The notes beneath the pieces are model-generated. The model was given only the letters and a program-made list of their open reading frames with translations, was not told the origin of the DNA and did no database searches. From Geitlerinema sp. S16 (GTDB lineage Bacteria > Cyanobacteriota > Cyanobacteriia > Cyanobacteriales > Geitlerinemataceae), in contig JAABST010000022.1 of the NCBI GenBank assembly GCA_011390275.1, forward strand, positions 1 through 64,000: a stretch of DNA of 64,000 nucleotides. The letters are read 5' to 3'. Each line of letters begins with the position of its first letter. Positions within the stretch are counted from its first letter, which is position 1. This document shows, in pieces, positions 29,059-39,432 of the stretch. A program made the translations under genes and the position numbers.

Positions 29059-29442
29059 AAAGTTCAGATCGATACTATGGATTTATGGATGTATAGATAA
29101 GTCTCATTGAGTGAAGATCTGTCCAATCTCTCGGATCTATCGGGTCTATAAGGCATTGAGGCATCTCATTGATCTCCTGAGATCTCCCGATGCGTGCGCA
29201 AAACGGACTCGCAAATGCTGATAGGTCATAAATCGATCGCCGGGGTACATTTTCTGAGTGAGAAACTTCAAAATCAGTATCTATACGTAGATCGAAAAGT
29301 TCGGTTATGCTGAAGCTAATAACAAGCGGTACAGGTGCTGATAGCCCATGTTCTGGGTTTCGTAAGACATCGTCCGCTCTGTTATGCTCTCGTTCTGCTG
29401 TGAGTTAAGACACTCTCAGTCCGACCGTTTCTCCGCCTTCTG
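29059..29442. other. Intergenic region before the second histidine kinase
   Basis: No gene and no clear signal. Several degenerate copies of GATCT and TCATTGA occur between 29100 and 29200 without regular spacing. Confidence 0.35.
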
Positions 29443-31491
29443 ATGAACTCTTCGGCTGAATCTCACGTGTCCGAATCTTCACGCTTGTGTGGCGTCACTT
29501 CCTCTGAAGCTGCTTCTCTCGCACTACTCGGAGCCGACCTTGCTTTCTTGCAAAATCGTCGGGGTCAGTATGTCGCTTTTTACTGGAAACAAGCGGCAAC
29601 CTACGACATTTTAGACACGTCGGTCACGACGATTTCACGGTGGTTTCAGCCCTGTGATCCGCGAGCATATCAACAGCTCCTTAAAGCCGTCTTTAATGAA
29701 GGGTTTCCCCAGCGTCGCGTGGTGGCGTTCACCTGCCAGCACTACGTTGTATCTTTTGATTTGACCCTGACGCCGATCGCGGATGCGAGCACGTCAACGG
29801 AGCGCATCTTGGTGCTAGGGCGTCTTTTGCCATGCACAGGCAAGCCAGAGGCTACTACCGCCAATGAGTCACGGACGATCGGCGGATATGCGGTCAGCGG
29901 TACGATCGCCAATCTCGGTGACAACAACAATCTGCTGTCGCGAGTCTCGTTTCCCCGCTTTCTGACGCACATTGCCCGCAAAATTCGTCAGACGCTTGAT
30001 TTTGATACCGTCTGGACTCAAGCCGCAGACGGTCTAAATGATGCCTTCGATATTTCGGCCTGTCATATTTTTACGCTGTCCTCTGATCTCAAAACGCTGA
30101 ATTGCGTCGCTTCTCACGGCGAGGCCGATCCTGAATTGTGCGTCGAGCAGCTTGAACTCAACACTCAAAAAGAGTTTGCTCACGCCATCTTGCACCTGAC
30201 GCCGACGATCTCGAAGCTGCCCGATAAACCACGATCGCGATTTACGATCGCCACATCTCATCAAGGCATCGCAAATGGTTTGATCGTGCTGGATCGCGAA
30301 ACGGATGTCCCGCGCCGCCCCTCGTCATCCCGAGCCGCCAAACCGCAGAATTCTAAAGGCAAACCCGAAACCATTTGGTATCCGATCGAGATCGAGATCA
30401 TCGAAGAAATTGCCAACCAAATTGGGACGGCGGCGGCTCATGCCACGCTCTATCGGGAATTGGAAGCCGCTCGCATTCAGGCGGAAGAACTGTCACGTCT
30501 CAAAAGTGAATTTCTCGCGAATACGTCCCACGAACTGCGGACGCCCCTCAACGGCATGATGGGCTTCCTGAAGCTGATTTTGGACGGTATGACCGATGAT
30601 CCCGAAGAGCAAACGGAATTTATTGAAGAAGCCTATCGATCGGCGGTGCATCTGCTCAATATCATCAACGATATTCTGGACGTGGCCAAAATTGAGTCCG
30701 GGAAAATGGAACTCGATTTTGAGCCGGTCAACCTTGAAGAACTGCTGATTCATCTGCGCGACTTTACCCAATCGCAAATCCAAACCAAGCATCTTTCGTT
30801 TGAGATCAAGCTGCCGCGCACAGATGACAAAATCTTGCTCTACGGCAACTATCAGCGTCTGCTTCAGGTTTTGTTAAACCTGGTGGGTAATGCGATTAAA
30901 TTCACCCATGAGGGCGGCATCACCATTTCCTGCGAAATTCTGCGGCGTCAAGTTGTCGTGGGCGATCGCGTTCTCCCAGGTATGGTCAAAATTCAGGTTG
31001 CCGATACCGGAATTGGCATTTCACTCGACAAGCAAGATCGCCTGTTCAAGTCCTTCAGCCAAGTGGATGGCTCTCGGACGCGGACTTACGGTGGAACCGG
31101 TCTGGGTCTCGTCATTTCACAAAAATTGATTGAGACGATGGGGGGAGAAGTGAACTTCTTCAGTCTGGGTGAGGGTTTGGGTTCGACGGTCACGTTCACG
31201 GCTCCGCTGTATCAAGAGCCGGTGTTTATTTCTCCGGCGGCCAGTGTTGCGGATTTACTCGAACACAGCGATAGCGGCGATGATACCGATCTGCCCTTCA
31301 GTACCGACGATGATGTGCCGATCGATCTGGATGTTGGGGTTGACGATGATGATCCAGATGTGTCCGAGATTAGCCTGGAAAGCAACCTGGATCATGAGAC
31401 GCTGGCTTTGGCTGCCGAGCTGAACTTAACGGAGGACGGCGACCTCGATTTTTCGATCGTAGACTCAGATCTTGAGGATTTTGACCTGTAG
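29443..31491 (+). CDS. GAF-domain sensor histidine kinase with acidic tail
   Basis: The 682-residue protein has an N-terminal domain of unknown type (about 20-130, LALLGADLAFLQNRRGQYVAF), a GAF domain (about 165-350), and a dimerisation helix with H363 in FLANTSHELRTPLNGMMGFL. The ATPase domain follows (LVGNAIKFTHEGGI, DTGIGI, GGTGLGLVIS). After the kinase, about residues 595-682, comes a strongly acidic tail (DDDVPIDLDVGVDDDDPDVS) where many relatives carry a receiver domain. No membrane segment is seen. It stands alone; the regulator it serves is unknown. Confidence 0.9.
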   Translation: MNSSAESHVSESSRLCGVTSSEAASLALLGADLAFLQNRRGQYVAFYWKQAATYDILDTSVTTISRWFQPCDPRAYQQLLKAVFNEGFPQRRVVAFTCQHYVVSFDLTLTPIADASTSTERILVLGRLLPCTGKPEATTANESRTIGGYAVSGTIANLGDNNNLLSRVSFPRFLTHIARKIRQTLDFDTVWTQAADGLNDAFDISACHIFTLSSDLKTLNCVASHGEADPELCVEQLELNTQKEFAHAILHLTPTISKLPDKPRSRFTIATSHQGIANGLIVLDRETDVPRRPSSSRAAKPQNSKGKPETIWYPIEIEIIEEIANQIGTAAAHATLYRELEAARIQAEELSRLKSEFLANTSHELRTPLNGMMGFLKLILDGMTDDPEEQTEFIEEAYRSAVHLLNIINDILDVAKIESGKMELDFEPVNLEELLIHLRDFTQSQIQTKHLSFEIKLPRTDDKILLYGNYQRLLQVLLNLVGNAIKFTHEGGITISCEILRRQVVVGDRVLPGMVKIQVADTGIGISLDKQDRLFKSFSQVDGSRTRTYGGTGLGLVISQKLIETMGGEVNFFSLGEGLGSTVTFTAPLYQEPVFISPAASVADLLEHSDSGDDTDLPFSTDDDVPIDLDVGVDDDDPDVSEISLESNLDHETLALAAELNLTEDGDLDFSIVDSDLEDFDL

Positions 31492-31886
31492 TCTGCAACC
31501 GGTTTGATAATCCGGTTCTGATATTCATCTCTGACTTTTATCTCTGACTTTTTATCTCTGACATTCATCACTCGAAATGTTCAGTCGTTGAATCCGACGA
31601 AACTCAGAACAACGGCAACAGTCAGATTCGATCGTGGATTCATTCCGATCGGGATAAAGCAAATATTTTTCAAATTTTCCTAGAATCGTTCAGAACAGAC
31701 AAACCTGACTGTGAGACGATGGTTATGTGTACAGCATGAGTCCGTTTGAAACCTTCTTGGTGTTTGAATTGAAGGTTCATATTTCTCCGCAATTATTTCC
31801 GCTTGCTACGGCCTAACTCCCAAACCAAGAATTTGGCTAGATAAAACTTGCTTCGTGGGTTTAGGGCAATCTTGCTTGACCCCCTA
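31492..31886. other. Intergenic region after the kinase
   Basis: A short tandem repeat of TATCTCTGACTTT type lies at about 31521-31565 (three imperfect units). No gene is apparent up to the mobile element. Confidence 0.45.
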
Positions 31887-32006
31887 GGGGCTGTCATCCA
31901 TTAAATTTCTAGCGCTTACCCAGTCAGGGTTTTAGTCCCTAGTTTTTTGTTGGGTCGTTCAACAGCTTGCCCGATAAGGGTTCTACGATTGATTGATGAC
32001 ACGCCC
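31887..32006. mobile_element. 120 bp TA-flanked MITE-like element, copy 2 (inverted)
   Basis: This is the reverse-orientation copy of the element at 3351-3475 and 43253-43377. The ends are GGGGCTGTCATCCATTAA on the left and ATTGATGACACGCCC on the right, flanked by TA at 31885-31886 and 32007-32008. It is five bases shorter than the others through a small internal deletion around the GAACGCCCGACCC part. It ends 37 bases before the exoprotein start. Confidence 0.85.
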
Positions 32007-32043
32007 TAGTGATTCCGTTCCCTTTTAACCCCGCATTTGATGT

Positions 32044-34341
32044 GTGGCGAGTCTTGTGAACTGCGCTTTTCCGTGGCTTTCTCCGTTAGCTTCTGCGTTG
32101 ATACTGATAACGCTTGAAGCTCCCGCGATCGCCCAGATGATCCCCGATCGTACGTTACCAGACGCAACGACTATCACAGCAGGCGGAGACACGCTCGCGA
32201 TTTCCGGCGGCACGGTTTCCGGCTCAAATCTATTTCACAGCTTTGAGGCGTTTTCGCTTCCGGCCAATATCACCGCACGTTTCGATCTACCCGCTGACCT
32301 GACGCTGAATGACACGTCATTTATTATTAACCGCATCACTGGCAGCGAGCTGTCGCAAATTGACGGAACCCTCAGCACGAGCGCCCCGATCGGCCTGATT
32401 TTAATCAACCCTAACGGCATTTCTTTCGGCAGTACGGCACGGCTGGACTTCGACGGCTCCTTTGTCGCAACCACCGCCGATCGCCTGCTGTTCGAGGATG
32501 GCAGCAGCTTTGCGATCGATGATCCCACGCCAATTTTGACCGTCAGCGTGCCGAGTGGCGCACAGTTTGACGGTGGCAACGGCGCGATTCGTCTCAGCGG
32601 TACGGGGACGGTTCCCAAGGAGAATGAAACTTTTACCACGATCGGAGTCACGGGCGACGGTCTCGAAGTCAGTCACGGACAACTGGTTTCGCTCTTGGCA
32701 TCAAACGTAATCCTCGACGGGGCTTTACTGGCCGCTCCGCAAGGTTCCGTGCTGGTTGCGGGTGTGGAGCGTGGCACGGTATTTCGTCAACCCGACGGTC
32801 GGATTGACGCGAGCGGTATCGAGGTGGCGGGCGATGTTCGCTTCGAGAATTCCAGCGCGATCAATACGGCAGATCCCGCAGGCAGCGGCTCGATCGATGT
32901 GGTGGGACGTAACCTCCTGTTTCTCAATGGTTCAACCCTGTTTACGCGCGTGATCGATCGCGGCTTCGGCCAAGGCATTACGCTCAACGCGACGGAAACC
33001 ATCTCCTTTAGCGGCCAAGATCCAGCAACCAACTCCAACAGCAGCATCATTGCGGGAAGTCTCAGCGACGGCGACGGCAGCGATATTTCGATCTCGGCGG
33101 CTCGTGTCTTGTTGCGAGACGGCGGCATTATCTCGGCGGGAACGGGGGGCGGTGCCGGGGATGCGGGAGATGTGACGATTATCGCGTCGGAGTTGGTGGA
33201 AGCGGTGGGTGTTGGGCGGGCGTTGCCCTCGGCGATTTTGGCGGTGGTGGGAAATAATGCGACCGGGGACGGCGGAGAAGTGACGATCGAAGCGCCGCGC
33301 GTGCGTTTGAGCGATGGGGCGCTGATTTCCGTGGGGGTAATCGACAGCAGCCAGGGCGGCAACGTTACAGTGCGGGCAGACGAGATCGAGATTCGCGGAA
33401 CGGGCGTAACCGAAATCCAAACTTGGATTAGCGGCATTGGTGCGTCGGTTCGGAGTGACAATAACCTCGGTTTATCGGCGTCGGATCAAAATGGCACTGG
33501 GGGAAGCGTGACGCTGATTGCCGATCGCGTCCTCCTCGATGATGGTGCGGAACTCACGGCGCGATCGGACTTTAATGCGGGCGGTGGAGCCGGTAACGTC
33601 AACGTGACGGCCAGCCGCTTAATTCTCGACAATGGCAGCAGCATTTCAACGGCGGCTTCATCGGGCGATCGCGGGAACGTATTGCTCAATGTCGGTGATC
33701 TGCGGGTACTCAATGGCAGCACGATCGAATCAAGTGCCACGGGCTTGGCGATCGGCGGTAACATCACGATCGATGCCGATACCCTCGCCCTGCTCGAAAT
33801 GGCCACCATTCGCGCCGATGCCGAGCAAAACTTTGCGGGTCGTGTGAGCGTGCAGGCCGACGGTATTTTTCTCGACAACACCAGTGTGATTTCAGCCACC
33901 TCAGCCTTGGGCGCAGAATTCAACGGTATCGTACAGCTCGCCACACCCGATATTGACTCCCAGACGGCTCTCGTTCGGCTCGACTCTGACTTTGCGCCAC
34001 CGACCGCCATCGCCGTGGGTCGCTGTCATGCCGATGATCGTGGCGCACTCTACATCATCGGTGCGAGCGGTTTACCCGAACGACCGGGCGAGGATATCGT
34101 GATGCGTCCGTCGAGTTGGATGCTCTCAACCAATCGTCCCTACCGTCAGATTGAACCGGCTGAACTGACTGAAACGGCTCAAGCGTCGGATGCAGCACGC
34201 ATGGACTTCGCACCTGATGGAACGATTCAGGAGGCGATCGCGTGGCGACGTGTTGAAGACCAAATTGCCTTGGTGGGCGAGCAATCATTAGAATTGATTC
34301 CCGATGCGTGTGCGTCTGTTGAAGCTCGGGCGATCAATTAG
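32044..34341 (+). CDS. TpsA-like exoprotein with haemagglutination-activity domain
   Basis: The 765-residue protein starts at a GTG and has a signal peptide (WLSPLASALILITLEAPAIA-Q). The N-terminal domain (about 30-160) has IPDRTLPDATTITAGG, then NLFHSFEAFSLP, and LILINPNGISFG, the hallmarks of the filamentous haemagglutinin N-terminal secretion domain. The rest is a repetitive beta-helix (units such as DGSDISISAARVLLRDGGII). Such proteins leave the cell through an outer-membrane TpsB pore; none lies in the window. The C-terminus (about 650-765) is a cyanobacterial extension with a single Cys in AVGRCHADDRG. Adhesion is the usual role in the family; here it is inferred. Confidence 0.88.
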   Translation: MASLVNCAFPWLSPLASALILITLEAPAIAQMIPDRTLPDATTITAGGDTLAISGGTVSGSNLFHSFEAFSLPANITARFDLPADLTLNDTSFIINRITGSELSQIDGTLSTSAPIGLILINPNGISFGSTARLDFDGSFVATTADRLLFEDGSSFAIDDPTPILTVSVPSGAQFDGGNGAIRLSGTGTVPKENETFTTIGVTGDGLEVSHGQLVSLLASNVILDGALLAAPQGSVLVAGVERGTVFRQPDGRIDASGIEVAGDVRFENSSAINTADPAGSGSIDVVGRNLLFLNGSTLFTRVIDRGFGQGITLNATETISFSGQDPATNSNSSIIAGSLSDGDGSDISISAARVLLRDGGIISAGTGGGAGDAGDVTIIASELVEAVGVGRALPSAILAVVGNNATGDGGEVTIEAPRVRLSDGALISVGVIDSSQGGNVTVRADEIEIRGTGVTEIQTWISGIGASVRSDNNLGLSASDQNGTGGSVTLIADRVLLDDGAELTARSDFNAGGGAGNVNVTASRLILDNGSSISTAASSGDRGNVLLNVGDLRVLNGSTIESSATGLAIGGNITIDADTLALLEMATIRADAEQNFAGRVSVQADGIFLDNTSVISATSALGAEFNGIVQLATPDIDSQTALVRLDSDFAPPTAIAVGRCHADDRGALYIIGASGLPERPGEDIVMRPSSWMLSTNRPYRQIEPAELTETAQASDAARMDFAPDGTIQEAIAWRRVEDQIALVGEQSLELIPDACASVEARAIN

Positions 34342-34490
34342 CCTGGGACTGAAACGGTCTTTTAGGACGTAAGCGAAAACGGATCGGCTAAGACACCTAT
34401 AAGACACCTAGATCAAAACACCCGTCATGCGGGTCAGACCATCACGCACACGCCACCGATTTCCCCCTCCATTGTTTGACATCACCTATC

Positions 34491-35525
34491 ATGCCTGACG
34501 CCTCCTCCACCCTGCTGACTCTCGCCACCAACCCCACGACGGGGGTCATGCTCTACGATCGCAGCCACTGGGGACGAATTCGGCTCACCGGTGAGGATCG
34601 CGTGCGCTTCTTGCATAACCAAACCAGCAACAATCTCCAAAACCGCAAACCGGGCGAGTGCTGCGACACCACCTTCATCACCAGTACCGCCCGGACGATC
34701 GACCTCGCCACCACGATCTTGACCGACACCGAGCTGATCGCGATCGTCTCGCCGGAACGTCGCGCCGAATTGCTACCGCTACTCGATCGCTACATTTTCC
34801 CAATGGATCGCGTCACGCTGGCCGACATCACTGACGAGACGCTGTGTTTTAGCGCGATCGGAGCCGGAAGCGCGGCGCTATGCGATCGGCTCGGGCTGTC
34901 ACTCCCCGCAGCGGGAACCCACAACCTGGCGGAACTGACGATCGCCACCGCTCAATCCGAACAACCCAACTCAACCGATCAAACCATCTCCATTCGCCTA
35001 ATTGGCTCCAGTAGCCTTTCTTCTCCTGGATTTACCATTCTGGCGGATTTGGCTGATCACGAACCCCTCTGGTCACATTTAGTCGAAGCCGGAGCGACAC
35101 CGATCGACACAGCCGATTGGGAAACCCTGCGCATCCTCGACGGTCGCCCGTATCCCGATCGCGAACTCACCCCCGACTACAATCCCCTCGAAGCCGGTCT
35201 CTGGCATACGGTGTCGTTCGACAAAGGCTGCTACATCGGCCAGGAAACGATCGCCCGCCTCAATACCTATCAAGGCGTCAAGCAACAACTTTGGGGATTG
35301 CAGAGCGATGCCGTCTTCGAGGCTGGGGCAACGCTAATGCTGGAGGATGCCAAGGTGGGAGTCGTCACCAGTGCAATCGCCACGGCATCCGGCACGATCG
35401 GGCTGGGCTACATCCGCACGAAAGCCGGTGGCGCCGAATTAACGTTAATGGCCGGTGACGCGACGGTGCGATCGATCAACATTCCCCACGCCACTCGCGG
35501 CTATCTCGCAGAAACCACCAGATAA
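34491..35525 (+). CDS. YgfZ/GcvT-family folate-binding protein
   Basis: YgfZ proteins bind tetrahydrofolate and support iron-sulfur cluster enzymes. From the ATG at 34491 (MPDASSTLL) the product has 344 residues; a TTG at 34476 would add five. The sequence has LYDRSHWGRIRLTGEDRVRF and LHNQTSNNLQNRKPGECCDT at the start, and the signature KGCYIGQETIARL, which contains the conserved Cys of the KGCYxGQE motif. The C-terminus forms the GcvT-like barrel. A strong hairpin terminator follows at 35554-35602, shared with gyrA. Confidence 0.92.
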   Translation: MPDASSTLLTLATNPTTGVMLYDRSHWGRIRLTGEDRVRFLHNQTSNNLQNRKPGECCDTTFITSTARTIDLATTILTDTELIAIVSPERRAELLPLLDRYIFPMDRVTLADITDETLCFSAIGAGSAALCDRLGLSLPAAGTHNLAELTIATAQSEQPNSTDQTISIRLIGSSSLSSPGFTILADLADHEPLWSHLVEAGATPIDTADWETLRILDGRPYPDRELTPDYNPLEAGLWHTVSFDKGCYIGQETIARLNTYQGVKQQLWGLQSDAVFEAGATLMLEDAKVGVVTSAIATASGTIGLGYIRTKAGGAELTLMAGDATVRSINIPHATRGYLAETTR

Positions 35526-35553
35526 CGGCAAGAATAAACACCATTCATCGCAA

Positions 35554-35602
35554 AAACGAACGCCTTACAAACCAGCAAAACTGGTCGGTAAGACGTTCGT
35601 TT
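35554..35602. terminator. Bidirectional terminator between ygfZ-like gene and gyrA
   Basis: A long hairpin: AAACGAACG (35554-35562), then CTTAC and ACCAG on one side, loop CAAAA, then CTGGT, GTAAG and CGTTCGTTT (35594-35602). The outer A and T tracts would act in both directions, which suits two genes converging here. Confidence 0.85.
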
Positions 35603-35634
35603 GACGTAATCTCTCTCAGCGGACAACAGCGCGT

Positions 35635-38229
35635 TTAGTCTTCCGCAACAGCTTCGGTGTCCTCCTCAAGGACATCCGCCAAAGCGTCCTCGCCGACCGG
35701 TGGCACGATCGCCACCTCCGCGATCGCATCGTCCTTGTCTAGACGCTGCACCCGCACCCCCGTCGCCGATCGAGACTGCTGCGAAATGGCCGACACCGAC
35801 TGGCGAATCACGATCCCACGACTGGTCACCAACATCAGCTCGTCCTCTTCATGGACCACACACAGTGCCGCTAATTTATCCCCCTTTTGGCGACCCTTAA
35901 ACTTCGTGGCGATCGTGCCTTTACCCGCACGATTTTGTAAACGGAACTGGCTCACCGGCACACGCTTGCCGTAGCCCGATGTCGTAATCGTCAAGACCCA
36001 AGGCCCCTGGCTTTCCACGACCACATCCGTCGCCGCTTCCGCATTGGCTTCGGACGGATTTTCCTCTGTTACACCAGCACTCACCAGCGTTTCATGGGAA
36101 ATAATATCCATCCCCACCAGACAATCATTCGCCGGTAAATTCATCGACTTCACCCCTCGCGTTGCCCGTCCCAGGGGGCGCAACTGCTTGCGATTTGCCT
36201 GGAAGTGAATCGCCATTCCCGAACCCGAACCGACAATAATACTGTCGTCTTCATGGGCTAAACGCACCCAGCGCAGTTGGTCGCCCTCTTCGAGCGCAAT
36301 CGCTTTGAGGCCATTCGATCGGATATTACTAAATGCCGACAATGCCGTCTTTTTAATAAACCCTTTTTGGGTCAACATCACCAGATAGTCTGTATCGGTA
36401 AACGCCGTTACAGATAGCACCGACGTGATTTTTTCGTCACGCGGAATCGGTAACATTTGCACAATCGGAATGCCACGAGCCGTCCGGGATGAAGCCGGGA
36501 TTTGATACGCCTTTAGGGAGTAGACGACACCGCGATCGCTAAAGAACAAAACATCATCATGATCGCAACACGTCAGGAAATGTTCAATTCCATCATCCTC
36601 CTTCATCTTTGTCCCGGCTTTGCCCCGCGTAGCCCGGTTTTGCGCCTCAAACGTCGCCACCGGCATCCGCTTGATATAGCCCTGTTCCGTCACCAAAATC
36701 ATCGCCTGTTCATTGGCGATCAAATCCATTTCATCCAGCGATCCGAGGTCTTTTAAAATCTCGGTGCGGCGTGGGGTCGCGTGCTTCGCTTTAATCTCAA
36801 CGAGTTCTTCTTCAATAATGCTTAGAATCCGTTCTCGCCGCGCCAGAATATCATTAAGATCGGTGATTTTGGCGATAAGCTCGTCGTGTTCTTGCTCGAT
36901 CTTTCCGGCTTCTAAGGCGGTTAGACGACGCAGTTGCATTTGCAAAATGGCATCGGCTTGATCGGACGCTAGGCTGTAGGATTCGACCAGTTCATGCTTG
37001 GCCGCTGCGCTATCCGGAGAATGACGAATCAACGCGATCACTGCATCGAGATTTTCGAGGGCAATGAGTAAACCTTGAAGTAGCCGATCGCGCTCTTCAG
37101 CTTTGCGTTTTTCATACTCGGTACGACGGCGAATCGTTTCGGCTCGGAAGTCGAGAAACGTCTCTAAATAATAAGAGAGCGGCAGCAATTGCGGCTCACT
37201 TTCGATTAGCGCCAAAATATTCGCGCCGAAGTTATTTTGAATCGGGGTTTGTTTATAAAGATTGTTTAAAACCACCCGAGGATAGGCATCTCGCTTCAGC
37301 TCGATGACGATGCGCATTCCGTCGCGATCGCTCTCGTCGCGAATATCTGAAATACCATCGATTTTTTTATCATTCACCAAGTCGGCAATCTTCTCGATCA
37401 GCGCCGCCTTATTGGTTTGATAGGGCAGCTCGGTGATGATAATCGCCTCGCGATCGGGAGCGCCGCGCCGTTCGATCGTCTCGATCTCGGCCACACCGCG
37501 CATCGTGATCGATCCCCGCCCGGTGGTATAGGCATCCCGAATGCCCGCCCGTCCGAGGATCTGCCCGCCCGTCGGGAAGTCGGGGCCGGGAATGTACTGC
37601 ATCAGGTCGATGTCAGTCAGCTCGGGATTATGGATCTTGGCGATCGTGCCGTCGATCAGTTCGCCCAGATTATGGGGCGGGATATTGGTCGCCATTCCGA
37701 CCGCGATCCCCGAGGAGCCATTGAGGAAAAGCTGGGGAATTCGCGCCGGTAGCACGATCGGCTCCTGCTGCGATCCATCGAAGTTATCGGCATAATCGAC
37801 GGTATCAGAGTCAATATCTTGCAATAGCGCCGCGTTACTCAGCGCCTGTAAGCGACACTCGGTGTAACGCATCGCAGCGGCGGGATCGTTATCGACCGAA
37901 CCGAAGTTACCGTGTCCGTCGATCAGCGGCGATCGCATCGAAAAGTCCTGCGCCATCCGCACCAGGGCGTCATACACCGCTGTATCACCGTGGGGGTGAT
38001 ACTTACCGAGTACTTCCCCGACCACACGGGCGCATTTCCGAAATGGCCGATCGGCCATCAGACCCAGTTCGTACATCGCGTAAAGAATCCGCCGGTGAAC
38101 CGGTTTGAGGCCATCGCGTGCGTCGGGCAAGGCTCGCCCGACGATCACGCTCATGGCATACTCCAGATACGATCGCGACATCTCGCCCCGTAGGTCAGTG
38201 GGTACGATCCGCTCTTCGGAAATGGCCAT
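35635..38229 (-). CDS. gyrA: DNA gyrase subunit A
   Basis: GyrA cuts and rejoins DNA during negative supercoiling. The start at 38229 ([20 protein letters not shown]) fits the family; the frame extends 30 codons upstream with unconserved sequence. The product of 864 residues has [20 protein letters not shown] in the quinolone region and the active-site Tyr in [10 protein letters not shown]. The C-terminal beta-pinwheel has six blade-like repeats, including the GyrA-box-like stretch [12 protein letters not shown]. The quinolone-region residues after GDTAVYD look wild type (S/A pattern not judged further). The gene stands alone and diverges from the histone-deacetylase-family gene. Confidence 0.96.
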   Translation of the reverse strand: MAISEERIVPTDLRGEMSRSYLEYAMSVIVGRALPDARDGLKPVHRRILYAMYELGLMADRPFRKCARVVGEVLGKYHPHGDTAVYDALVRMAQDFSMRSPLIDGHGNFGSVDNDPAAAMRYTECRLQALSNAALLQDIDSDTVDYADNFDGSQQEPIVLPARIPQLFLNGSSGIAVGMATNIPPHNLGELIDGTIAKIHNPELTDIDLMQYIPGPDFPTGGQILGRAGIRDAYTTGRGSITMRGVAEIETIERRGAPDREAIIITELPYQTNKAALIEKIADLVNDKKIDGISDIRDESDRDGMRIVIELKRDAYPRVVLNNLYKQTPIQNNFGANILALIESEPQLLPLSYYLETFLDFRAETIRRRTEYEKRKAEERDRLLQGLLIALENLDAVIALIRHSPDSAAAKHELVESYSLASDQADAILQMQLRRLTALEAGKIEQEHDELIAKITDLNDILARRERILSIIEEELVEIKAKHATPRRTEILKDLGSLDEMDLIANEQAMILVTEQGYIKRMPVATFEAQNRATRGKAGTKMKEDDGIEHFLTCCDHDDVLFFSDRGVVYSLKAYQIPASSRTARGIPIVQMLPIPRDEKITSVLSVTAFTDTDYLVMLTQKGFIKKTALSAFSNIRSNGLKAIALEEGDQLRWVRLAHEDDSIIVGSGSGMAIHFQANRKQLRPLGRATRGVKSMNLPANDCLVGMDIISHETLVSAGVTEENPSEANAEAATDVVVESQGPWVLTITTSGYGKRVPVSQFRLQNRAGKGTIATKFKGRQKGDKLAALCVVHEEDELMLVTSRGIVIRQSVSAISQQSRSATGVRVQRLDKDDAIAEVAIVPPVGEDALADVLEEDTEAVAED

Positions 38230-38492
38230 ACGAGAAAGCTCTCCATAACACGTAAAAATCGGCTTTTGTTTGACGGGCTTTTTACTTAGAAAAAACCACA
38301 AAAGAGCCGACAAACTCAAGCCCTAAGGAAACAAAAACACAGCACTTTAAAGGTGCTGCTCCTCTTGATTACACAAGGCTTCGGATTTAATTGTTTTTGG
38401 CTCCTAATTCTACCATGTCAGGGGACATGAATTGAGTTGTTAAACTGTCTTTAGAGGCATACTGCAATGAAAGACATCAGCTAGGGATAACT

Positions 38493-39416
38493 ATGGTTTT
38501 TCCGATACTTTATTCCGATCGTTTTTTAGATCATCAAACGGGAGGAATGCACCCGGAGCGATCCTCTCGATTAACGGCGACGGTGAATGCGCTGAAGGCG
38601 ACACCGTGGGCGGATCAGCTTGAGTGGCGATCGCCCAGTCCGGTGACCGCTGAACGGACAATGGCCGCGATTTCCCGAGTTCACACGCCGGAATATTGCG
38701 ATTTAATTGCGGGGATCGCCGAAGGCGGGGGCGGAATGTTAGATGGAGACACGCTGCTATCGACGGCGAGCTACGATGTGGCGCGGTTGGCGGTGAGTGC
38801 CTGTTTGGACGGGATCGATCTGGTGGCCGATCGCAATTCGCCTGCATTTGCGCTGGTGCGTCCCCCCGGCCATCACACAGAACCTGCTCGGGGTATGGGA
38901 TTTTGCTTATTATCAAGCGTGGCGATCGCGGCTCAGTATGCGCTGGACTCGGGACAGGCGCAGCGGGTGGCGATTCTCGATTGGGATGTGCATCACGGCA
39001 ATGGAACCCAGGCGGCGATCGATGGAAATCCGGCGATCGTGTTTTGCTCGCTGCATCAGTTTCCCCACTATCCGGGGACGGGACGCGCCGATGATCGAGG
39101 CTCGATCGGCAATAGTCTCAATATTCCGATGCCGATGGGAGCGACGATCGAGGCTTATCGTACTCAATTTGAAACGAAAGTTCGACCCTTTTTTACCGAG
39201 TTTCAGCCGGATTTACTGATTGTTAGTGCCGGTTACGATGCGAACCGGGACGACATGTTGGCGGGGATCGAGTTACTGCCGGAAGATTTTGGGGAGCTGA
39301 CGCGGTTTTGTTTGGAGCTAACGCCGAAGGTTTTATTTGTGTTGGAGGGCGGGTATAATTTGCCGTCGTTATCGGAGTCGGTGGTCGCGACGATCGAAGC
39401 ATGTTTGAAACATTAA
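38493..39416 (+). CDS. Histone-deacetylase-superfamily protein
   Basis: The 307-residue protein belongs to the zinc-dependent arginase/deacetylase fold that in bacteria includes acetoin-utilisation AcuC and acetylpolyamine amidohydrolase. Visible catalytic and metal residues lie in RPPGHHTEPARGMGFCLL, ILDWDVHHGNGTQAA, and SAGYDANRDDMLAGI. Near the N-terminus are HQTGGMHPERSSRL and HTPEYCD. The substrate in cyanobacteria is not established; acetylated lysine or polyamine are both possible. It is a single gene facing gyrA. Confidence 0.92.
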   Translation: MVFPILYSDRFLDHQTGGMHPERSSRLTATVNALKATPWADQLEWRSPSPVTAERTMAAISRVHTPEYCDLIAGIAEGGGGMLDGDTLLSTASYDVARLAVSACLDGIDLVADRNSPAFALVRPPGHHTEPARGMGFCLLSSVAIAAQYALDSGQAQRVAILDWDVHHGNGTQAAIDGNPAIVFCSLHQFPHYPGTGRADDRGSIGNSLNIPMPMGATIEAYRTQFETKVRPFFTEFQPDLLIVSAGYDANRDDMLAGIELLPEDFGELTRFCLELTPKVLFVLEGGYNLPSLSESVVATIEACLKH

Positions 39417-39432
39417 ATTGATTCTCCGATCG

